DNA from: Psychrobacter aquimaris
GTDB lineage: Bacteria; Pseudomonadota; Gammaproteobacteria; Pseudomonadales; Moraxellaceae
DNA length: 64,000 bases
Reading direction: 5' to 3'
Assembly: GCF_016107525.1 (NCBI RefSeq)
Contig: NZ_JABASR010000015.1
Coordinates: 1 to 64,000, forward strand
Below are positions 57,380-64,000 of the stretch, in pieces. Both the position numbers and the translations under genes were made by a program. How positions within the stretch are numbered: position 1 is the first letter of the stretch; each line of letters begins with the position of its first letter. The notes beneath the pieces are model-generated. The model worked only from the letters and a program-made list of their open reading frames with translations, searched no databases and was not told the origin of the DNA.

Positions 57380-58342
57380 ATGTCTGAGGTACCAGCACTT
57401 GCTATCCAGAATTTATCCAAAACCTATAGCAATGGGTTTTCGGCACTCAAAGATGTCAGTTTAACCGTCCCACAAGGGGGTTTTTTTGCGTTACTGGGGC
57501 CAAATGGTGCTGGTAAATCAACCATGATCGGTATTATTAGCTCGTTGTTTAAACCAACAACTGGCAGCGTAAAGATCTTTGGCACAGACTTACTAGAGAA
57601 CCCGTCTGTCGCTAAACAGTATCTTGGTATCGTCCCACAAGAGTTTAATTTTAATATGTTCGAAAAAGTCGAAGATATTTTAATTACACAGGCAGGTTAC
57701 TTTGGTATTCCTGCCAAAGAAGCACGCCCACGGGCAAAACGATTATTAATGGCGCTAGGTCTGTGGGACAAACGCAATAGCAAGTCACGTGAGCTATCAG
57801 GTGGTATGAAGCGCCGTTTAATGATCGCGCGAGCATTAATTCATAAGCCAAAGCTATTGATTCTCGATGAGCCAACCGCTGGGGTAGATATTGAGTTACG
57901 CCGCTCTATGTGGGAGTTTATGCAGCAGATCAATATCGAAGAAAACACCACGATTATTCTGACCACCCATTATCTTGAAGAAGCAGAGCAGCTGTGTAAA
58001 CGCATTGCGATATTGGATCACGGTGAGATTCGCATCAATACAGAAATGAAAGATTTATTGGCACAGTTGTCAGTAGAGACGTTTGTCTTTGATTTAGAGA
58101 CGCCGCTCAATGAGCAATTGGCTCTGACTGGAGTGACAGATATCTCACAGCCAGATGAGCAGACGCTAGAAGTCACCTTGACAGAAGGCGAGTCATTAAA
58201 TGGTGTATTTGATCAGTTATCCGATAAAGGCATCAAAGTAGGCAGTATGCGTAATAAAGCCAACCGTTTAGAAGAGTTGTTTATGCGCTTGGTCGACAAA
58301 AATATCCAAAGTACAGACAGCATGAAGGAGGCGGGATTGTGA
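57380..58342 (+). CDS. ABC transporter ATP-binding protein (YadG-like)
   Basis: A 320-aa ATPase of the ABC-2 export type. Walker A LLGPNGAGKST, Q-loop VPQEF, signature LSGGMKRRLMIARAL, Walker B LLILDEPTAGVD and H-loop TTHYLEEAEQL are all present, so it is catalytically complete. A C-terminal extension of about 90 residues follows the ATPase fold. The stop overlaps the permease start by three bases. The substrate is unknown; E. coli YadGH is the nearest named relative. Confidence 0.9.
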   Translation: MSEVPALAIQNLSKTYSNGFSALKDVSLTVPQGGFFALLGPNGAGKSTMIGIISSLFKPTTGSVKIFGTDLLENPSVAKQYLGIVPQEFNFNMFEKVEDILITQAGYFGIPAKEARPRAKRLLMALGLWDKRNSKSRELSGGMKRRLMIARALIHKPKLLILDEPTAGVDIELRRSMWEFMQQINIEENTTIILTTHYLEEAEQLCKRIAILDHGEIRINTEMKDLLAQLSVETFVFDLETPLNEQLALTGVTDISQPDEQTLEVTLTEGESLNGVFDQLSDKGIKVGSMRNKANRLEELFMRLVDKNIQSTDSMKEAGL

Positions 58343-59145
58343 GTCAAGAAATGATAGATCCTAATAAAACAATGTCATGGAATAAAAAGTGGATCGCTTT
58401 TCGCACCATTTTGTTAAAAGAAGTTCGCCGAATTTTGCGTATTTGGCCACAGACCTTGCTGCCACCAGTCATTACGATGAGTCTTTATTTTGTCATCTTT
58501 GGTAAGATGATTGGCTCGCGTGTGGGTGAAATGGGCGGCGTGCCATATATGCAGTTTATCGTGCCTGGCCTCATTATGATGTCGATTATTACCAACAGTT
58601 ACTCCAATGTGGTATCGAGCTTTTTTAGCGCCAAATTCACGTCCAGTATCGAAGAGCTTTTGGTTTCACCAGTATCCAAACATGCGATTTTGATGGGCTA
58701 TATTAGTGGTGGTATCTTTCGTGGACTGGCCATTGGTATCATCGTCTCAATAGTCGCGCTATTTTTTACCGACTTGGGTATTGAGCATTTATTTGTGACG
58801 GTATTTACGGTACTGGGTACATCTATCTTGTTTTCACTTGGCGGCTTTATTAATGCTGTCTTTGCTCGCTCATTTGATGATATCTCTATCATTCCAAGTT
58901 TTGTGCTTACGCCATTGACTTATCTAGGCGGGGTATTTTATTCGATGGAAAACTTGTCACCATTTTGGCAAAATATCTCGCTATTAAATCCTATCGTTTA
59001 TATGGTGAACTCGTTCCGTTACGGTATTCTGGGTTATTCTGATGTGAATGTTTGGTATTCGATGGCGGCTATTTTTGTCTTCTGTGCAATATTCTATACC
59101 ATCGCCTACCGCTTACTAAGTAATGGTTCGCGCGTACGTTTGTAG
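58339..59145 (+). CDS. ABC-2 type transporter permease (YadH-like)
   Basis: A 268-aa inner-membrane permease with six helices. The sequences YMQFIVPGLIMMSII, SSIEELLVSPVSK and FVLTPLTYLGGVFYSMENL-SPFW are characteristic of the ABC-2 family. It starts with GTG at 58339, overlapping the ATPase stop (GTGA), and has an AAGGAGG ribosome site in the ATPase coding end. Forms a half-transporter with the upstream ATPase, probably as a 2+2 complex. Confidence 0.9.
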   Translation: MSQEMIDPNKTMSWNKKWIAFRTILLKEVRRILRIWPQTLLPPVITMSLYFVIFGKMIGSRVGEMGGVPYMQFIVPGLIMMSIITNSYSNVVSSFFSAKFTSSIEELLVSPVSKHAILMGYISGGIFRGLAIGIIVSIVALFFTDLGIEHLFVTVFTVLGTSILFSLGGFINAVFARSFDDISIIPSFVLTPLTYLGGVFYSMENLSPFWQNISLLNPIVYMVNSFRYGILGYSDVNVWYSMAAIFVFCAIFYTIAYRLLSNGSRVRL

Positions 59146-59181
59146 ATTAGTTTGTAAAATGTAGCTTGTCACCTTATTATG

Positions 59182-59210
59182 AGAGTCCAACATTGTTGGG
59201 CTTTTTTTAT
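59182..59210 (+). terminator. Terminator after the YadGH-like operon
   Basis: AGTCCAAC and GTTGGGCT form an 8-bp stem with one G-T pair and a three-base loop, followed by seven T. Confidence 0.82.
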
Positions 59211-59724
59211 GTAAAGATCATGGCAAAAAATACTGGGGTAGTGGTCTGCATGCATTGGGGTTGGCAAGTGTGACCCCAATGCATGCCGCGCCGCGAGCAG
59301 CAATGGCAGGTTTTTTTTGTTTGAAATTATTAATAGAAAATAGCATTTTTTCATACAATACTACAATAATGTTAGCTTTACCTTTAGTTTGCCAGCTGTG
59401 TTTGTCTATCGTCAGTCCTACATAAAATATGTGCAAATATTGCAAAGTACCACGGAGACAGTTTTCCTTCCTTTTCTTTAGCGCAATTTGGTATCGTTCT
59501 TTTTCGAATAGGTGCGTATCGGTTGTGGCAATTTCTTGGTGGTGAAAGAACAGGCTAGTCTTATCATGTCTTTTTTCAAATGGAATAGCACTTATTATGT
59601 GAATTCAAAGGGTTAATAAGGGGAAAGATAAGACTATTAATTGCGAATGTCCCTCATTAACACTATAATTCTCATCTTTAAGACAAAAGGTGGCTTAAGT
59701 CTGCCTTAGCAATTGAGATACAAG
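59211..59724. other. Spacer with a palindromic element, upstream of the iron ABC operon
   Basis: About 510 bases without a gene. The left part contains a GC-richer palindromic block at 59248-59286. The right part should hold the promoter of the permease gene; no convincing Fur box was found by eye. Confidence 0.45.
59248..59286. repeat. Palindromic REP-like element
   Basis: GCATGCATTGGGGT at 59248-59261 and ACCCCAATGCATGC at 59273-59286 are perfect 14-bp arms around an 11-base loop, in a GC-rich block inside an AT-rich spacer. It is downstream of one terminator and has no adjacent T run, so it is not a plain terminator. Extragenic palindromes of this type are often repeated across a genome; only one copy was seen here. 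Confidence 0.6.
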
Positions 59725-60762
59725 ATGACCCAATCCGTCAGCGAACAAATCATTCGACAACAACGTCGCATAGAGTCAAAACGCCGAGTGGTGTTATTGG
59801 CGCTGGCGGCAGCGTGTTTATTGGGTCTGGTGCTTGATGTGATGACAGGGCCTTCCATGCTACCGATGGGGGAGGTTGTTAGAACATTACTACAGCTCAG
59901 CGGTGTGGATGATACCTCGCATACCATTGTTTATGATCTGCGGTTGCCTATTGCGTTTATGGCTTTTCTAGTGGGGGCGTCGCTCGGTGCCGGTGGTGCT
60001 GAGATGCAGACATTACTTAATAACCCGATGGCAAGCCCTTATACGCTAGGGCTTGCAGCGGCAGCAGGGTTTGGAGCGTCACTGGTCATTGCGTTTGGTA
60101 GTTTCGGCATGCCACTGCAATATGCCGTGCCTATTGGGGCATTTTCGATGACGATGCTCGCCTCTGCGGTGCTGTTTTTGTTTGCATCATTGCGACAGTT
60201 TGGCGCTTCTACGCTGATATTAGTAGGCATTGCGCTGTTATTTATTTTTCAGTCACTATTGTCGTTGGTACAATTTACTGCATCATCTGAGGTCTCGCAG
60301 CAGATTTTGTTTTGGTTATTTGGTAGTTTAACCAAATCCACTTGGACCAATGTGGTGGTGGTCGCCGTCGTGAGTAGTATTTGTATTACCCTACTGATGC
60401 GAGACAATTGGAAATTAACCGCGCTAAGACTGGGTGAAGAGAGAGCCTCGGCACTTGGTGTCAATATTACGCGTTTACGCATCAAAACCTTGATTTTAGT
60501 GGCGATGATGACGGCAACAGCGATTAGCTTTGTCGGGGTGATTGGCTTTATTGGTTTGGTGGCACCGCACGTTGCAAGGCTGCTCGTTGGCGAAGACCAA
60601 CGTTATTTTTTACCCGCGACCATGCTCGCTGGCGCGGCGTTTTTATCATTCTCATCGGTATTATCGAAAGTGATTATCCCAGGAGCATTATTTCCGGTTG
60701 GGATTGTCACGTCGTTTGTGGGTGTGCCGTTTTTATTCTGGATTATTTGGACTAAGCGATGA
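59725..60762 (+). CDS. Iron/siderophore-type ABC transporter permease (FecCD family)
   Basis: A 345-aa inner-membrane permease with about nine or ten helices. FecCD-family motifs: LRLPIAFMAFLVGASLGAGG (followed by AEMQTLLNNPMASPYTLG), GEERASALGVN (the ATPase-contact loop), and GFIGLVAPHVARLLVG. A single permease gene implies a homodimer. The frame extends to a TTG at 59713, but the ATG at 59725 is the better start. First gene of a three-gene importer operon; stop overlaps the next start as ATGA. Confidence 0.9.
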   Translation: MTQSVSEQIIRQQRRIESKRRVVLLALAAACLLGLVLDVMTGPSMLPMGEVVRTLLQLSGVDDTSHTIVYDLRLPIAFMAFLVGASLGAGGAEMQTLLNNPMASPYTLGLAAAAGFGASLVIAFGSFGMPLQYAVPIGAFSMTMLASAVLFLFASLRQFGASTLILVGIALLFIFQSLLSLVQFTASSEVSQQILFWLFGSLTKSTWTNVVVVAVVSSICITLLMRDNWKLTALRLGEERASALGVNITRLRIKTLILVAMMTATAISFVGVIGFIGLVAPHVARLLVGEDQRYFLPATMLAGAAFLSFSSVLSKVIIPGALFPVGIVTSFVGVPFLFWIIWTKR

Positions 60763-62027
60763 AAAACTGGATTTGCGGGATAGCGGCAGTAGGTATGATG
60801 TTAACGACGTTAACTGCCCAAGCAGAAGTTAAAACCATTAACGATGTGCTAGGACGCGACGTAAAAGTCGATGTACCTGCCAAGCGCGTCGTATTGGGAT
60901 TCTATTATCCTGATTATATTGCGGCGACAGGGGCAGAAAACTTTGGGCAAGTGGTGGGTATTTCTCGAGAGTTTTGGGAAAAATTCAACCCTGGTAGCTG
61001 GGAGTTGTATAATCAAAAATTGCCTAATTTGCAAAGCATTGGTGATATTGGCAATATCGATAGGGGCACGTTCTCGTTTGAAAAAACCTTGGCAATGAAA
61101 CCTGATGTGGTGATACTGGCAAAGCAGCAATACGATACGCTAAAAGCCGAAATACCTCGTTTTGAAGCGGCTAACATCCCAGTGGTGGTAGTTGATTACA
61201 ACGATCAAACAGTGAAAAATCATGTCAAAAGCACCGAAATTTTTGGGCAACTGACGGGCAGCGAGCAACGTGCCAGCCAAGTGGCGCAAGAATATGCTGA
61301 TGGTATCGCGGACATCCAGAAGCGGGTACAAGCGGCACAAAGTCCTAAGCCTAAAATCTACATCGAATTTGGTGATAAAGGACCAAAAGAGCATAGCTTT
61401 ACCTTTGGTAAAAATATGTGGGGTGCGATTGCCGATATTGTAGGCGGTGATAACATCAGTAAACCCTTTATCGAAGACTGGGGCGTCATTAACCCTGAGC
61501 AAGTTTTGGTGAGTAAACCTGACGTTATTATGATCTCAGGCACCGAAGTGGGCATGAAACAGCCTAATGCGATGGCAATGGGCATTGATATCAGTGCCGA
61601 TGAAGCCCAGCGCCGTCTAAAAGGCTTTACTACCCGCAATGGTTGGGAAAATCTGCCCGCAGTGAAGAATAACCGTGTATATGGCATTTATCACACGACT
61701 TCTCGCTCGTTGTCTGATTTGGCAGCCGCACAATTTATGGCAAAAGCGTTATACCCTAAAGCATTTGCCGATGTCGACCCTGAAAAAACCTACATGAATT
61801 TTCACGAAAAATACTTGCCAGTCAAGCCAAACGGTACGTTTTTTATCCAGCTAGGCTGTGGAGAAATTGTTTGTGATGACAGTGCTAAAGACGATGCTAA
61901 AGACCAAGCCAATAACAATGCAGACTCATCGACAGCTGTGACTCAAGCCGATCCTGCTGCCAATACGTCTGAAAATGTGTCGTGGTTTACTAAGCTCATG
62001 AATTGGTTCAGCGGTTTGTTTGCTTAA
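60759..62027 (+). CDS. Iron/siderophore-type ABC transporter substrate-binding protein
   Basis: A 422-aa periplasmic binding protein of the FecB/BtuF-like cluster. A signal peptide (about 1-22, ending AQA-EV) has no lipobox. The ligand-binding fold spans about 25-365, with VVLGFYYPDYIAATGAEN and PDVVILAKQQYD in the two lobes. Unusually, a C-terminal tail follows: GCGEIVC at about 366-372, an Asp/Asn/Ser/Thr-rich linker, and a final amphipathic or hydrophobic segment WFTKLMNWFSGLFA (about 409-422). The tail could anchor the protein in the membrane. ATG overlaps the permease stop. Confidence 0.87.
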   Translation: MKNWICGIAAVGMMLTTLTAQAEVKTINDVLGRDVKVDVPAKRVVLGFYYPDYIAATGAENFGQVVGISREFWEKFNPGSWELYNQKLPNLQSIGDIGNIDRGTFSFEKTLAMKPDVVILAKQQYDTLKAEIPRFEAANIPVVVVDYNDQTVKNHVKSTEIFGQLTGSEQRASQVAQEYADGIADIQKRVQAAQSPKPKIYIEFGDKGPKEHSFTFGKNMWGAIADIVGGDNISKPFIEDWGVINPEQVLVSKPDVIMISGTEVGMKQPNAMAMGIDISADEAQRRLKGFTTRNGWENLPAVKNNRVYGIYHTTSRSLSDLAAAQFMAKALYPKAFADVDPEKTYMNFHEKYLPVKPNGTFFIQLGCGEIVCDDSAKDDAKDQANNNADSSTAVTQADPAANTSENVSWFTKLMNWFSGLFA

Positions 62028-62073
62028 GTAGAGACAAGCCCTAGTTTTTGACAATTTGATAGAAGAAGTCACT

Positions 62074-62850
62074 ATGCTCAAGCTTGACCGTTTAACCATC
62101 CAATATGGCTCGCACACCGTGGCTCACGCCATGGATACCCAGTTTGAATCAGGCAACATTTATACCATTTTGGGAGCGAATGGAGCAGGTAAGTCAAGTT
62201 TGCTTAAGGCGATTTTTGGCGAGTTGGCATTTTCTGGCACTATCGTCTATCAGGGCGCTACGCAGAGCAAAGCCAATCTTAATGCATGGCGAAAACCCAT
62301 TGCTTATATGCCGCAAGATAGTCACACTGACGCCGAGCTGACTACCCTCGAAGTAGTACTGCTCGGGCGCATGGATGCCTTGAGCCGCCATATCAGTGAT
62401 GAGTTATTAACAGAAGCCGTTGAACTATTGGCAGAGTTAAATATTTCCCATTTGGCACATCGCTCTATCCGATCATTGAGTGGTGGCCAGCGGCAACTGG
62501 CGATGTTTGCCCAAGCCTTACTGCGCCGTCCCAAGATTTTATTGCTTGATGAACCCGTCTCAGCACTGGACATGGCCCATCAAATCAATCTATTGGACAA
62601 AGTGAGCCATTACACCAAGCAGCACCAGTTGATTTGTATCATGGTCTTGCATGATCTGAGCCTAGCCGCACAATTTTCGGATGAAGTTTTACTGTTAGCT
62701 GATGGTCACATTCACGCCCAAGGTACACCAAGCGCTGTATTACAATCCGAGATTTTACGCCAAGTGTATCACGTGGATATTGAGATTCTGACGAGTCATC
62801 AAGGCTTACCTGTGATTCATCCGTATAAAAAGCGAAAAACTATAGTTTAA
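62074..62850 (+). CDS. Iron/siderophore-type ABC transporter ATP-binding protein
   Basis: A 258-aa ATPase. Walker A GANGAGKSS, Q-loop YMPQD, signature LSGGQRQLAMFAQALL, Walker B ILLLDEPVSALD and H-loop VLHDLS are intact. It matches FecE/FepC-type ATPases. The frame runs six codons upstream to a TTG at 62056; the ATG at 62074 is the expected start. It follows the binding-protein gene by 46 bases, completing a permease-binding protein-ATPase operon. No TonB-dependent receptor is adjacent. Its stop overlaps the converging EamA gene by 11 bases. Confidence 0.88.
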   Translation: MLKLDRLTIQYGSHTVAHAMDTQFESGNIYTILGANGAGKSSLLKAIFGELAFSGTIVYQGATQSKANLNAWRKPIAYMPQDSHTDAELTTLEVVLLGRMDALSRHISDELLTEAVELLAELNISHLAHRSIRSLSGGQRQLAMFAQALLRRPKILLLDEPVSALDMAHQINLLDKVSHYTKQHQLICIMVLHDLSLAAQFSDEVLLLADGHIHAQGTPSAVLQSEILRQVYHVDIEILTSHQGLPVIHPYKKRKTIV

Positions 62851-63712
62851 CGGTTTTTTTGTCAGGCACGCTGCTGACAATCCCTGCCAAAATGACCGCC
62901 ACAATACCAAGAATCTCTACCCAGCCAATGTGTTCACCTGCAAAAATGACCCCATAAGCCGCCGCAAACACGACCGTTAAATAGGACAATGCCGCGACCG
63001 TGAATTTTTGCCCCACGTGATAGGCATGCGTCATCGCCAATTGAGCGAGCAATCCTGTCACACCAATGCCGATGATGTAAGGCAAACTTGCGCTCGTGAA
63101 AGCGTTCCAACCAAACCATGTTGCGGCTATGGCTGAGACAATGGTCGCCACTGCCGAAAAGTAAAACACAATCCGCCACGCAGGTTCACCCATCAAGGAT
63201 AGCTCTCGCACTTGCAGCAGCGCAAAAGCCGTAAAAATACCGCCGCTTAAGGTAATTAAAGTCTCCAATAATCTATCGGAGGCGAAGGCAGGTTTTAGCA
63301 TCAGACAAATACCCGCCAATCCTATCAGCAGCGCGACCCACGTTTTGAGTGACGGTTTGTCTTTTAGCCAAAAAATAGATAGCAAGGCAATAAAAACGAC
63401 AGAGGTATAGTTCAGCGTCACAGACGTTGCTAGTGGTAAATGACCCAAGCCATAAAATGCCAGTAACAATGCCGTCGTGCCTGCGAGACTACGCTGCATA
63501 TGACCCCAAAAAAATGGTGTTTTAAGGGTTTTTTTTCGCGCAAGTGTGGTGCCAAAAATGACTAGGGCAGGCAACAAGGAGCGCCAAAAGGCCAATTCAT
63601 ATTCATTCATGTGTAAGTGAGTGGCGACATTTTTGACCAAGATACTCATCATGGCAAACAAGAAGGCTGCAATAACCATCCAGCCTGAGCCTAAAGGGAT
63701 TCTTTTTATCAT
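62840..63712 (-). CDS. EamA/DMT-family transporter
   Basis: A 290-aa inner-membrane protein with ten helices, made of two EamA repeats (about 12-140 and 152-285). Family pattern: AFWRSLLPALVIFGTTLARK, LGHLPLATSVTLNYTSVVF and LSYLTVVFAAAYGVIFAGEHIGWVEILG. Substrates of this family include amino acids and nucleotides; the one here is unknown. Converges with the ABC ATPase gene, overlapping by 11 bases, so no terminator fits between them. Confidence 0.88.
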   Translation of the reverse strand: MIKRIPLGSGWMVIAAFLFAMMSILVKNVATHLHMNEYELAFWRSLLPALVIFGTTLARKKTLKTPFFWGHMQRSLAGTTALLLAFYGLGHLPLATSVTLNYTSVVFIALLSIFWLKDKPSLKTWVALLIGLAGICLMLKPAFASDRLLETLITLSGGIFTAFALLQVRELSLMGEPAWRIVFYFSAVATIVSAIAATWFGWNAFTSASLPYIIGIGVTGLLAQLAMTHAYHVGQKFTVAALSYLTVVFAAAYGVIFAGEHIGWVEILGIVAVILAGIVSSVPDKKTVKL

Positions 63713-63946
63713 AGGTAGTGTTAAGCAAAAAGAGGCAATTGTAACATTCTAAGCAGTAGCTTTTTGGCTAATTTAGGGAACGAATGATTATAATATTTGA
63801 AGGTGATTTGACGATATGGCTTACGTTTTAATGATGCCAAAGTAGACCTTGATGGTAAGTAGTAAATTATTCCTGTAAGGTAGTCCCTTACTGTAAAATA
63901 GCGTGTTTTCGTTTTATTATATTTAAGCATGAAAGGTAAGTAACTT

Positions 63947-64000
63947 ATGAGTATTCACGGTATCTTGGGTGAGCAAACCACTGACTATCCAACTGAGTAT
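63947..64000 (+). CDS. queF: NADPH-dependent 7-cyano-7-deazaguanine reductase (5' end only)
   Basis: The first 18 codons, MSIHGILGEQTTDYPTEY, run off the right edge. AAAGG at 63932-63936 precedes the ATG by about ten bases. The start with LGEQTTDYPTEY resembles the LGKETQYPTSY N-terminus of long-type QueF proteins in the Moraxellaceae, which make preQ1 for queuosine. The catalytic domain is outside the window, so the call rests on a short stretch. Confidence 0.6.
   Translation, partial: MSIHGILGEQTTDYPTEY

Overview
The window looks like a chromosomal segment of a Moraxellaceae gammaproteobacterium, most likely Psychrobacter. The clues are moderate GC with AT-rich spacers, Moraxellaceae-like versions of FtsK, DapC and GlnD, a secreted lipase with its foldase, and a 3' edge that opens a QueF-like gene. 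This is a judgement from protein recognition, not from a search.

Layout. 1-3.1 kb: the tail of an unidentified gene and its terminator, then rimI, a MerR regulator, and aat abutting trxB. 3.6-7.1 kb: ftsK. 7.3-11.8 kb: amidase, LigB/YgiD-type dioxygenase, rlmH, a DUF421 membrane protein and a small membrane protein. 11.9-22.8 kb: dacB, a DEDDh exonuclease beside a CBS/DUF294 signalling protein, dapC, an unknown membrane protein, glnD and map. 23.1-27.4 kb: secreted lipase and its steric chaperone, a META-domain lipoprotein and a TolB-like beta-propeller lipoprotein.

27.5-37.3 kb is the most distinctive block: a YqiJ/NfeD-like OB-fold membrane protein, a YqiK-type flotillin with in-frame 66-bp repeats, a giant (about 2070 aa) DUF3686-type AAA ATPase called a DNA-repair ATPase in databases, and two tandem DUF2256 mini zinc-ribbon proteins. 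The leader of the ATPase gene carries two overlapping, mutually exclusive hairpins. The block reads as one membrane-associated stress or remodelling module. Directly after it, 37.3-39.7 kb is a very AT-rich accessory patch. It holds a frameshifted remnant that resembles a PD-(D/E)XK-type protein and a two-gene unit encoding a Clp-fold (SDH-type) serine protease plus a 70-aa partner.

39.7-49.7 kb: a BASS-type sodium symporter, metH, three tandem fasciclin-domain lipoproteins and a sodium/alanine symporter. After a gene-poor 1.1 kb come lemA and two TPM-domain genes, an adenine/adenosine deaminase, a Sir2 deacylase, a small membrane protein, tRNA-Arg(CCG), a cytochrome c5-like protein and a YadG/YadH-type ABC exporter. 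The window closes with an iron/siderophore-type ABC importer (permease, binding protein, ATPase) whose last gene overlaps a convergent EamA transporter, and the first 18 codons of queF. No rRNA, CRISPR array, prophage or intact insertion sequence was seen.
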